The notes under the pieces were generated by a model. It was not told the DNA's origin. It made no database searches and saw nothing but the letters and a program-made list of their open reading frames with translations. A program made the position numbers and the translations under genes. From Gracilaria domingensis (lineage: Eukaryota; Rhodophyta; Florideophyceae; Gracilariales; Gracilariaceae), in assembly GCA_022539475.1 (NCBI GenBank), contig VCMS01000154.1, positions 192,211 to 256,210 on the forward strand: DNA of 64,000 nt. Reading direction: 5' to 3'. Position 1 is the stretch's first letter. Each line of letters starts with the position of its first letter. Shown piece by piece: positions 1 through 9,535 of this stretch.

Positions 1-918
1 CGTGGGCAAGAACTGGTGCACATTCAAGACACGGGTTCTGCGAAAAGCCAGCACGGAGCAGCAGCTTTCTAACGTCCAGGACAAGGTCCTGGTGCCTAGC
101 AGTGGTGTTAGTCTTGTAAGCGATCTCCAAGGCCTTTGTGAAGGCACCGAACGCAGGGCCGTTTTCCGGTTGCACGTCTTTGCACTTTTCGTTGGCCTGA
201 CATGCGGTCATCAACACGCACACGTCACGGTTGTTACTCAAGGGTGTTGGCACATAAACGTCTCTTGGCGCTGATGGCGAAGAGGAACGTTCGACGCGGG
301 TGTGGGTCTTCAGCACGCTGTACGGGATGAAGCGATCGACCTGATGGCCAGAGAATGACGGCGTGGGCACGGAAGGACGGTTCACATCGTTCAACTTATC
401 GCCGTGTATGATGCGATGCGTGCCGTCAAACAGGGTGCCAGAGTGACAGCAGTCCATGATGGCGGTGGCGCGCACCGACGGCGGAAAACGCGCAAAGTAA
501 GACCGCAGCTGATCATCAGTGATGCCTCGCCAGTCGGAGGTGAGGATGGCCTCGTCCAGACCGTCTGCCTCGTTGACGTCGTTCGTCGGCACCTGGGTGC
601 CGTGGCCTGAGAAATAGAACACAACGTGGTCGCCCGGGCGGGCTTTGCGCACGAGCGTTTCCAGACTCATGAGGATGAGATCGTACTCGGCGGGGTACCA
701 GCGCGGGTGTGCGTCTGAGAGCGCATCGACGTTGAAGCCGTTCTTGACCAGGATTGACGCGATTGTTTCGGCGTCGTTGAGACAGCCTTTGACTACAGAA
801 ACGGGAAGTTAGCAGGGTGTTGCCGACGAAACGGACGGACGGGGGGCTGTGGGGGATACTTACGCTCTTGGGAGGAGCCAATATAGTTGATGCCGACGAC
901 GAGGGCGTGCTTGGCCAT
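1..918 (-). CDS. Metacaspase (caspase-like cysteine protease), spliced, 3' end outside the window
   Basis: Caspase-fold (peptidase family C14) Arg/Lys-specific cysteine protease, a class linked to stress and cell-death responses in algae and plants. The ATG is at 918-916. Exon 1 (918-864) encodes MAKHALVVGINYIGSSQE. A 71-nt intron (863-793) has a GTAAGT donor and a TTTCTGTAG acceptor. Exon 2 resumes in frame as LKGCLNDAETIASILV, the conserved metacaspase N-terminal block. The catalytic His lies in FYFSGHGTQ (His codon 602-604) and the catalytic Cys in AIMDCCHSGT (Cys codon about 446-448). The frame stays open to base 1, so the C terminus is missing. No N-terminal prodomain is seen before the p20-like block, which starts almost at the Met. 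Family call very secure; metacaspase type not determined. Confidence 0.93.
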
Positions 919-1273
919 GGTGGGGGCAGTGAGCAATGGAGCTTTGCGTGCGTGGGAGAGCGGCGGCGCTCCCTGCGCGCTTTGGGTAGAGCGTAGCGCA
1001 TTTATGTATGTTCACCGTGGCGGGGTGCGGCACGGCGGCGGACCGTTGGCGGAACGTCGGCGGTTTGTCCACGGGAGATGAAGCGAAGCAGCGAAACGCG
1101 CTGCTCTGCGCTTGCAGCGCGCTGCACCACGCGCGCAAACCTCGTTGCCGCGCAGCGTTGCAGCTCGTGGCGTCGGCCGTTGTTGGGGCCATCAAAGCAA
1201 AACGGCGAGCGGCATAGTGCGCCGCCGCGAGCGGCATAGTGCGCCGCTGGCAAAAACAGCCGCGAACGGTTAC
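919..1273. other. Intergenic, no gene seen
   Basis: Intergenic space upstream of the metacaspase, GC-rich, containing short GCGCC/GCGGC direct repeats around 1200-1245. Overlapping open frames here are GC-driven and show no domain. It probably holds the metacaspase promoter and the downstream flank of the tRNA. Confidence 0.6.
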
Positions 1274-1347
1274 GGGCGTCTGCCGGGGATCGAACCCGGG
1301 ACCTCTTGCACCCAAAGCAAGAATCTTACCCCTAGACCACAGACGCC
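1274..1347 (-). tRNA. tRNA-Pro (anticodon UGG)
   Basis: Cloverleaf visible on the minus strand. The 7-bp acceptor stem is GGCGTCT/AGACGCC (1347-1341 with 1281-1275), discriminator C. Box A-like TGGTCTAGGGG, box B GGTTCGATCCC. Anticodon stem CTTGC/GCAAG closes loop TTTGGGT, giving anticodon TGG. No intron. Its 5' end overlaps the last 16 bases of the adjacent heparinase-like ORF. Confidence 0.93.
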
Positions 1348-4300
1348 AAGGAGTGCCCACCGCTCTCGTGCCGACCGGGCGGCGCCCGAGTGTACTTATA
1401 CCTGCGCTTCTTGCTCCGCCGAGCCTGACGGCGCCTGGCCGCGCCGCTGCCGCCGCGTATCCTGTGCCGCACCTGCACCTGCGCCGGCTCCAGCCCGTCC
1501 GTTTCGACCGACACCGCCAGGAAGTACGGCCGCTGCAGCGTCAGCCGCCGCTTCATCTTCGTTTTCCGCTCACCACACACATCGCTGACGCCACTCACGT
1601 GAACCAGGGAGCACCGCCGCGCCGCGTAGTTCTCGTCCGCCACTTCGTCTTCACCGCAGTCATACAGCGCCAGCGATGTCGTTCCAATCGTCACCTTCGA
1701 ACATGTCGAGAGTACGTCCAGCTGCCGCTTGCGGCGGGAGCGCCCGAACAGCTTGAATACCACTTGGTACTCCGCATCCGTTTCGTGCAGGAAATGAGAT
1801 AGATCCGTCTCCATGCGCGATGCACCCACCGTGCGTCTTTTGCCGAACTTGAGTGCTAGCGCCTCCATCGGCGCCACGATCGCGATCGGGAATGTTGAAA
1901 CGAACGCCTCATCGGGTGGCAGCACAGAAGGAGACTGGCTCGCACTTGGCCGCACTGTTCGGAACTCTTCTTCAGGAACGCTTGCGAATGGCGCCTCACT
2001 CGCCGAAACCGTTGGGAAAAGAGGCGCACTCATGGAAGGAGACACGCTCATTGTAGCGCTTGTCGATGCGCTCGATGACGCGCTCAACGAAGGAGTTAAT
2101 GCCGCGCTTGGTGAGGCGCTCACGATCGCACTCGCCGTCGCGCTAGCCGATGGGCTAGGCGGAATCGTCCGCTCTGCGGCGTGTGTCTCAGCATGCACCG
2201 TGTAGTAATTCGCCTGCCCACCGTGAGAAACGCTCACAACGTCGTTGCTCACTCGCGATATGGCGAAGCTTGTGTCGCTGCCAATGTGCGCGTGCAGTGC
2301 AAGCCACATCTCCTCGTTCTGCTCACGATCGCTGCGTACCACCACTCGTCGGTATGTCCTTTCGGACATGTATTGTTCAACGCGGTATGATAGCTGGTTC
2401 CCTTTTGCAAGAACATGCACATCTACCAGTGCCTCTCCGTTGTTTGTCAATACGATTTTGCATCTGTTTCCTGCACATGACGACGCGCTATGGTCCACGA
2501 TGGCGGATTCGGCGAGAATCAAGTAAGATTCGAATGTGTTCATTGCGGGCACTCCAGAAACTGCAACTGAGTCTGCAACGATGAAGTAGCCGTGATCTAC
2601 TTCACTGCGCTTCAGAATCACCGATCGCACCATCCATGATAACGCGGTTTCTCGATAGGGTCTGCGCCATGTCCACATTCCCCTGAACCCAACATCAGGG
2701 TCTCCATGCAGACTGAACTGCTCTCTGGTAAACCCAAGATCCGCTCCGTCGTCCTCCGTCGGCCAGCCAAAGTGAAAAGGCTGTCCATATTCGGCATCAG
2801 TAAACCATTCCAACTCTCTGTTCAGAGTTCCATCTGTCTCGTATACGTTTACGTACTGCCGCAAAGGACTACTACCTGGCCAGTTGCGCGCCCATTGGAA
2901 GTTGTACGCGTACTGCAAGTCGGCAGCTGCAATAACTTCATTACCGTCGTCTTCTCTCTTTATCATTCGCACAGATGGTGCTTTCTCGTCTTGAGCCAGA
3001 CCGTCAACGTGGAGCAGAGAGTGCCTCCTGGAATCCAGGTTTGCCTTCCACCAATGATCATCAATCCATGTGCTTCGGTACGCAGTATAAGTGAACAACC
3101 CCCGATCAGCATTGTCGTGACCGGGAAAGAAAGAATCAGGGCGCGCATCAAAATGAATATAAATCGCATCTTCATCTCCACTGCTTCTGGCTATAAGAAG
3201 CCCCCGTCGAGCAGAATAGTAAGATAACGGAAAGTGTTCCAAGTACTCCCCCAAACCTTGTGGTGAAGATGCAGGTGTTGTTGTACCGTGTTCACCTCCG
3301 AGAAGCAGCATTGGGGTCAGATCCTGAAACCATTGAATGCGACATGGGTTGTTGTTCCGGAATTCTTGTCCCATTCTATGCTTCCAGATCATCTGGGAAA
3401 GAGGGCCTTTGGGGTAAATGTATCTGAACAAGGAGGTCCAAGCTGGATAAAGCAGTCCTCCGCCGGAGGAATGCCCCATGATTCGACCGCAGTGCCATGG
3501 TTCAAGCATCTGAGCGGCGTTGTGAATCAATCCCCGAAATCTTTCGGTGTCGAACACATTCAATCCTCTTCTGTGTGCTGCCAAAAGACCCAGACTGCCT
3601 TCTCGAAGTGCGATGAAGTAAGTGTATCCATCCTCGAACGTGCTTCCATCGGGGTATATTGAATGGTTCAAGTATGCGTCAATTAACGCCGAAAACCGGA
3701 AGTTGAGACCAACATTGAACCCCGTTTCTTCCGCTTCGGATAATACAGCGGAAGTGTAGGCATCGTAGTCAGTCTCACCTTCGAGAACGAGGTTTGCCAG
3801 ATACAGATATGAGTGGTACATGGCCCAGTTGCTAAATATACGATGAGGATGGAGCACCGCATTTGGGGAAAAGCGGTCGCTGACGACGGTAGAACCCCAT
3901 GAAGCCTTCTTATGAACGAATAGGGCGATAGCGCTTCTGACAATGCGTTTCTGTGCGTCCGTAAACCTCTCAAACAACACATCAAGGGTGAGAGCCATTG
4001 GGAAGCTAGCAGCATACCAGTCGTCGGACACTTCATATCTGCGACTCGTATCCCACAGATGTGATCGCTCACCACTTGATTCCGTCGGGCAGTCATCGCC
4101 ACAGTTGACTGCTCGATGAGCGAGGAGTATTTTCGCCCAAGCGACGGTGGCTAGGATGCAATCCTCAACCGTTGTCTCTGTGAAGGGTGAAGCAGTTCCC
4201 TGTTGAACAACTTTTTCCTGCACACTGGTCCAAAGAGCACAAACAAAAAAGCTCTGATAGTTACCTTCAGAGGATTCCATGATCTTGGCTGCAAGCGGTT

Positions 4301-4745
4301 CAAGCTCTTCACGTTGCGATATCGTCAACTGAGTGTAGTCTTCGTCTCCATTATACACTGAAGTCTCTCCTTTTCGTTCCATTTCTGCCAAGGAAATGAG
4401 AAATTGAGAATTCGTTCCATACGACGAAGAGACTAAGCGGATATGTCGTGACCATGAACCCGCCGTATCAAACACTGCTGGGTCAGCGTATCGAGATAAC
4501 ATTTGCTCCCATTCCTGTTTATCAAAAAGTATGCGGGGGTGGACCCCAGGATGAAAAGCTGGGGAAGGAGCCGGTGTTACGGAAACATTTCCGAACAGGG
4601 ATGGATGCGGTTCCTGTTGGACGATTGTCCTCACCTTTGAAGGTAGGGAGATGTTGAACTCCTTGTTTGTACCGTGTGAGTAAACCACACGAAAGCCATC
4701 GAGAAGAAGGTTTAAAACCAGGGCAAAAGATATGAGTTGAATCAT
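1332..4745 (-). CDS. Secreted heparinase II/III-like protein with Ser/Ala/Pro-rich linker
   Basis: Single ORF of 1137 aa. Residues 1-23 form a signal peptide (hydrophobic core LISFALVLNLLL). A HPRILF block at about 69-74 and an all-alpha toroid-like region (about 75-480, with ALTLDVLFERF and SNWAMYHSYLYL) are typical of heparinase II/III and alginate-lyase-like proteins. The C-terminal beta domain includes FPGHDNADRG at about residue 540, matching the family's His/Asp-bearing start of the heparinase domain. Family members cleave uronic-acid polysaccharides, so a cell-wall or extracellular-matrix role is inferred; the substrate is unknown. Residues about 850-912 are a low-complexity Ser/Ala/Pro/Thr linker, followed by a Cys-containing basic C-terminal domain not recognised. 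The stop lies inside tRNA-Pro, so an unseen 3' intron or earlier stop is possible. Confidence 0.75.
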   Translation of the reverse strand: MIQLISFALVLNLLLDGFRVVYSHGTNKEFNISLPSKVRTIVQQEPHPSLFGNVSVTPAPSPAFHPGVHPRILFDKQEWEQMLSRYADPAVFDTAGSWSRHIRLVSSSYGTNSQFLISLAEMERKGETSVYNGDEDYTQLTISQREELEPLAAKIMESSEGNYQSFFVCALWTSVQEKVVQQGTASPFTETTVEDCILATVAWAKILLAHRAVNCGDDCPTESSGERSHLWDTSRRYEVSDDWYAASFPMALTLDVLFERFTDAQKRIVRSAIALFVHKKASWGSTVVSDRFSPNAVLHPHRIFSNWAMYHSYLYLANLVLEGETDYDAYTSAVLSEAEETGFNVGLNFRFSALIDAYLNHSIYPDGSTFEDGYTYFIALREGSLGLLAAHRRGLNVFDTERFRGLIHNAAQMLEPWHCGRIMGHSSGGGLLYPAWTSLFRYIYPKGPLSQMIWKHRMGQEFRNNNPCRIQWFQDLTPMLLLGGEHGTTTPASSPQGLGEYLEHFPLSYYSARRGLLIARSSGDEDAIYIHFDARPDSFFPGHDNADRGLFTYTAYRSTWIDDHWWKANLDSRRHSLLHVDGLAQDEKAPSVRMIKREDDGNEVIAAADLQYAYNFQWARNWPGSSPLRQYVNVYETDGTLNRELEWFTDAEYGQPFHFGWPTEDDGADLGFTREQFSLHGDPDVGFRGMWTWRRPYRETALSWMVRSVILKRSEVDHGYFIVADSVAVSGVPAMNTFESYLILAESAIVDHSASSCAGNRCKIVLTNNGEALVDVHVLAKGNQLSYRVEQYMSERTYRRVVVRSDREQNEEMWLALHAHIGSDTSFAISRVSNDVVSVSHGGQANYYTVHAETHAAERTIPPSPSASATASAIVSASPSAALTPSLSASSSASTSATMSVSPSMSAPLFPTVSASEAPFASVPEEEFRTVRPSASQSPSVLPPDEAFVSTFPIAIVAPMEALALKFGKRRTVGASRMETDLSHFLHETDAEYQVVFKLFGRSRRKRQLDVLSTCSKVTIGTTSLALYDCGEDEVADENYAARRCSLVHVSGVSDVCGERKTKMKRRLTLQRPYFLAVSVETDGLEPAQVQVRHRIRGGSGAARRRQARRSKKRRYKYTRAPPGRHESGGHSLASVV

Positions 4746-7345
4746 GCTGAACTCGCTGTATATTCACTGTGCTTGAGGTCTTCCTCCCTTTGCTCAGCTA
4801 CTCTTCCATAACCCATCAAATCACCAAGATGTTTTCACATGTAGTAGACATATGTCTGTCTTCAAATTCAAGATACACCCGGTCAAGACAATGTCTAGAA
4901 AATCATGGACGTTTCGTGGCAACCGCATAAGATTGGATGTGGATCTTTCTCTCTCTTTATTATGGGTGTCCTTGACATAGATTATATGAGCTGTCATCTG
5001 GACTCCGTAGGAGTCTACGGGAAACTCAAATGAGCTGCTCATCTATTATGAGGCAAGATTTCCGTCTCTTACCCGAGCGCAGATCCATTGGGTGTCCACT
5101 TGAGCGGGCTGGTTATCAACAGATTTCGCTGCTCGTAAGGTGCAGGCTGTCAATGTTTTGCAAGTTGCAAAGCATGGGCTCTGCGCTTTGTTTTCGGATT
5201 GAACGTGTGCATACAAAGGCACTTAAGACGCAAATGACAAAGATCACCATTTCATGGAAGGAATCTTGTCTCCCTTAAAATGAGAGCGACTATTGGTAGA
5301 GTTCTAGCTTGTATATTGTCGCGTTGTGTCTGATTGCAGTCCTTCACCTCCCTTCCTCTACTCGACTCAGATGCCTAGATTAGTACTGTGGCCCACCAAT
5401 AATTGACGCCACTCTAATATCGATGGCGCAACACTCGTAACGAAGCAGTCTAGCATGTGCGGGTAGAACCTTTGGCGTGCAGCGCATCCTAGACTTGATG
5501 AGACTGCCCGAACTGCATTGAGTTAGTCAATTTGCGACTCGCCGCGAGTGCTTCTCGATACAAAACATTAAAGGTTTGCAATCCGAGAGGTCACTAAACT
5601 CGTCTAGGCGATCGGTCAGCGTGCTGGTCGTTCTCATAGACTTCACTGTCCCTCTCTAACTGCACATAAGCGGGAGGTCACTACTAGAGGTCACTGGAGG
5701 AAGATCCTACCGCCGTTCCCCAAAATATTTCCCACTGTACCCTTGATTTTAGGGGATAAGTTGGGTACAGATTGCTGGGAAGAAAGGGGAGCTCCAAATG
5801 AGGCTGCATGGGGTTTTTTACATGGGTTTCTCGGGCAGTCTACCGGTTTCGCCGATTGATGTGAGGATTGGGTGGAAAGGACGTCGCTCATGGTTTCTGG
5901 AGTGGTCAGCGTGTTACATTTGAAGCTCCTTGTCGTGGTGTGCCCCTTAGCCGACGGTTTCTAGAGGTTGAATGAAGAGGAAGAGACGAAGGCGATAAGC
6001 GTCGGCGACGAATGCGGCAAGAAACACCTAAGATACCTAATACTTCCTCGTCGTAGCTCGGTAAGTGTAGGGGTAGTGGTCAGTGGCTGCGATGTAGAGT
6101 ATTATAGGTCGTTGGGTCTTGAGCAAACCCACGCGTAGGAGCGGAATCCGTTTCCGTAAACAGAAAGAGAGAGATATGTATTGAAGGTTGAAAGTAGGGA
6201 ACAAGTATTGATAGTCTCTCCCAAAGCTTTGGGCCCAGATCTCTTGTAGATAAGAAAAGAGTTATACTCGGAGCAGCACAGATATCACCTGTTCACCTGA
6301 GATGACGATCCGTGCTGGTGGACTGTTTCGTAAGCTCTCTCTGCAAGCTCAGGGGTGCCATGATCAAAGCCAGTCGTAAACGCCCTGCACGCCAACGACA
6401 ACAACTAACGGTACTGATTATAACAATGTACCCGTCGGTGATGGTGTGTGCCAAAAAAGAGCAAGCCCTTCAACTGGTTGCATTCGATGCGATATGCATA
6501 GTTCAAGATGCGATCCTTCTTATATGGAAAGCTTAACTAACCCGTGACAGATATGAGCAGCCAGTTAGAATTCCTTCGGAGTGCTATGTGGCTGTTATAG
6601 CCTAGAATGATCGATCTAGAATACCCATGACTAAGAAGGAGAAGGGAAAAATTCTTCTCACCCTGAATGAGGAAAAGACCTCAGCCGATAACCTCAAGAG
6701 GAAGAATGAAGAGGTTCGTACCTCTGTAGGAAGGAGAGATGAACAGGCAGAATCATCGGTGACGAAATGCTCACGCAGACCGAGAACACCTTAGAGGTCT
6801 AACGTCAGCATAGAATAATTACGTAGTAGCTCTCAGTGTGCGCAACACGGCTATAGTTCTGTAGTCGGTGGCTAGTAGCCACTGGCTGCCTTTTTAGGAA
6901 GGCGTTAAGAGGCTGTCGGGAGTGTTTAGAAAACCCCACACGATACGAGAAAATAAGCGTAACGTGTCTCCAATAAAGAAAGAAAAAAAGGGGAAAAGAC
7001 CTAATACCCTTATCGTTGCCTCCTCCACACTCCATACTCTTTCATATGCTGCTCACTGCTCTATCCGAAGGCTATGAGGGTCAGGGGGTTTGCCTTACAA
7101 TGCTAAAATGTCAAATAAGCCGTCTTCGTCGTTAACAAGGGTATAAGGCTACCGGCGGTACATTTGGTTGAAAACATCAGGACTGTAAAGTGTACCGACG
7201 GTAGCCCACGGAAGAGCACCGCTGCAGCTTGTCAGTGAAGATAAGAGGCCGCTTCGCTTCATCTATGGTCAAGTCGAGAATGAAGACCTTGCTGCCAATT
7301 CGGAATCACATTGACTTCAACTTGAACAAGATTTTTTTTTGGTTG
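4746..7345. other. Long region without convincing genes
   Basis: About 2.6 kb between the heparinase-like gene and the small secreted-protein gene. All open frames are under 90 codons and show no domain. A 55-codon frame at 6627-6794, rich in Lys/Glu (starts MTKKEKGKILL), may be a decayed coiled-coil fragment but has no other support. Nothing else identified. Confidence 0.5.
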
Positions 7346-7440
7346 TTGGCCTCCGTTGGAGTTTCATCTGCCGACTCATTTCGCCCCGATCGCTAAAGCT
7401 TTCGGACCCAGGCACACCGCGGGGAGGCGAGTAGCACGTG
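7346..7440. repeat. Diverged dispersed repeat, copy 1
   Basis: Shares a recognisable core with 30409-30505: both begin TTGGCCTCCG, continue with an ATCTGCC block and a TTTCGC block, and end GAGGCGAGTAGCA followed by YGTG. Similarity is obvious by eye but interrupted by substitutions and small indels. Probably two old copies of one interspersed repeat; class unknown. Confidence 0.65.
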
Positions 7441-7547
7441 CTCGAACCATATTTGAATTGAAATCAACAATGCCACAACACGCACTCAGCAAAACCAGTT
7501 ATTTGTGGTTCTGACCTACAATCTCCGTCAATAATCTCATGGGGAGC

Positions 7548-7578
7548 TTTCTGATGGTCCTTTTGGGACCATCAGAAA
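7548..7578. promoter_or_regulatory. 13-bp perfect inverted repeat upstream of a TATA box
   Basis: Arms TTTCTGATGGTCC (7548-7560) and GGACCATCAGAAA (7566-7578) are separated by TTTTG. It sits 34 bp before the TATA box of the small secreted-protein gene, so a dimeric regulator site is possible. A chance hairpin or MITE scrap is the alternative. Confidence 0.45.
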
Positions 7579-7612
7579 ACGCCGAAGTCAACTAAGGTGG
7601 AGTGCCTTTCCC

Positions 7613-7620
7613 TATATAAG
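7613..7620 (+). promoter_or_regulatory. TATA box of the small secreted-protein gene
   Basis: TATATAAG, 70 bp before the ATG at 7691. The distance suits a short 5' leader of about 40 nt. Confidence 0.6.
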
Positions 7621-7690
7621 TGGAGGAAGACGTCCACTCTGCCCACCTTAAGCCATCAACCACCACCACCACAAGAGAAGAACATTCACA

Positions 7691-8065
7691 ATGATCAAGA
7701 TCTTCATTCTCACCGTCTTGTTCGTCTACGTTCAAGCTGCGAATGCAGTTTCTGTAAGTTCTCTGAGCATGAACGAAGCCGCTAGGCTAACCAAACTTCC
7801 ATGTTACGAACTGCACGCTGCTGTTCGTGATCTGACTCCTGACTCCTCAGTCGAAGTTCGTGAGCTCATCAATAGCGCTGTTCGTTCATGTGGATATCCT
7901 ATTGACCCTATCCCATTGCCGTTACCGCCGAGACCCATTTCATGCCCATGCAAGTGTACCAGCTATGAGAACGCCTTAGAACAGTGTAAGGGATTCTCGT
8001 TTTCGAAGTGTTGGTTGATCGGCCCGCCGAAATGCAAGAAGGGTCAGTTGTCTTGCTGCTGCTAA
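7691..8065 (+). CDS. Small secreted cysteine-rich protein (unknown function)
   Basis: 124 aa. The N-terminal 19 residues (MIKIFILTVLFVYVQAANA) form a clear signal peptide with an ANA cleavage motif. The mature protein has a helical, charged middle part (about 20-68), then a Pro-rich hinge (DPIPLPLPPRP) and a Cys-rich tail beginning SCPCKC and ending SCCC, eleven Cys in all. The composition suggests a disulfide-stabilised extracellular protein. I do not recognise the family. The ATG is the first one after a good TATA box and the gene is intronless, so it looks like a genuine expressed unit. Confidence 0.7.
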   Translation: MIKIFILTVLFVYVQAANAVSVSSLSMNEAARLTKLPCYELHAAVRDLTPDSSVEVRELINSAVRSCGYPIDPIPLPLPPRPISCPCKCTSYENALEQCKGFSFSKCWLIGPPKCKKGQLSCCC

Positions 8066-9535
8066 GAAGAACGTTGAGCGGCATGACAAATATGTCTCGA
8101 TGGGATCTGTATTCGACAAACCCTGGTTACTCTGCTCTCTATCACCGCTTTGAGACTTTTACGACGGTTTCTTTGTATACTTTGTCCTGCGTTCTACGAA
8201 ATATCAGGGGCTCCCCATTTGCTCCAGTAAAGAAAATGTTCTTGATGCTTTTCTTCGTGATGCTGCAAATCTGACTTTTTGCGTCGTCTTAAGCTCCACG
8301 CGAAGTACGATTATTTGCGCATTCCGAGTCGATGATAGTTAATTGGAGGATCGAAGTTCGCGAAAACTGAGAATGTCGCCGATAGATACGAACCTCACTT
8401 GGCGTATTCGATTCATTTCCAATTCATTTCGAATTTATTATAAGATACTATCTAAAGGTGAAGTTGCAATTGAATTCAGAATGGATAAAAACCTTGGCCA
8501 ACCGCAACATTGATTTCCTTGCTGACAATAAGGTACTACCTGCACAAAGCAACACTCTGAAAAATCAGTCTTTCTCTTCCCCTTTTGGTACGTTTAAGAC
8601 TTGTCAACGTATTTGTGTTCTCCGCGAGCTTCGAAAGATGTGGCACCCTGTTAGAAACGTTTCACGTTTGGAATTGGACGAAAGTTACGCCTTGTGTCTT
8701 TCCCAGACACAGAGCTGATCTTTAGTGTGTGGGGAAAAGGAGACACAGAACGAGCAGCGGCTGATAATGCACCGCTGCACCGCAATGCAGACTCTGCTAC
8801 AAATCGCGAACGCTGCGGATGCTTCGAACGCTTCGCGACTGTCTGGACAAAGAAGATTGTTGTCGACAGTGGCGTCGGCGTCGGGCAGGGTGTTCGTTCT
8901 TCACACAAAACTTTAGTTGGAAACAAATCCTCTTTGAACGTCTTCAGGTATTTCATCGTAACCGGATCTGTTCCGTCGAGAAAGGGCCTATTGGTTCGCG
9001 GAAGCTATTCACGTAATTCCGACTGAAACAATTTGTCTGCTATACGTAGTCTTGATTACTGTTCCAAGGATAAGACGGACATGGATGTGCACCTTTGTAG
9101 ATTGGATATGGATATTATCCAGTTGGTCAGTGTGCCCAAAGCACGTTTCAGAGTGAGTACACAAATAGTTTGCATTGAGCAAATGCGTTTGCATAAATGC
9201 TTGTTTCGTGAAAAGTCAAAAAAATTGACAACCGTTAACTTTGTACATGCACCCGCTAGATTGGCGATGCTCCAAAAAGAATCTTTCGCAACCGCTGAGA
9301 AGCTTTATGTGAAACCCCTTTCCATTATCACACCGCGAGGCCAGCGATGCGAAAGAATGGGGAAGTGTGGCTGTCATAAGAATTTATCGGCTAGCAACAT
9401 CAAATTTGCTGACTACCTCGCTTCCTTCTTTGAATGGAGCAGATGTTTGGGTTGCCTTTTTGAACTAAATGAGGAATTTCATCTCTAGAAATTGAGTCAA
9501 CGTTCCGAATATTCAGATTCCATCAAGAACATACG
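8066..9535. other. Intergenic, only doubtful frames
   Basis: A plus-strand frame ending at 9488 (first ATG 9081, about 136 codons, some Cys and Met) lies 48 bp before the TAF4-like gene but in another frame, with no domain or clear codon bias. Other frames here are shorter and overlapping. I see no supported gene. Confidence 0.45.

Noticed and set aside
9033-9488. 151-codon frame just upstream of TAF4
   Set aside because: No ATG at its start, no domain, different frame from TAF4 and no splice sites joining them.
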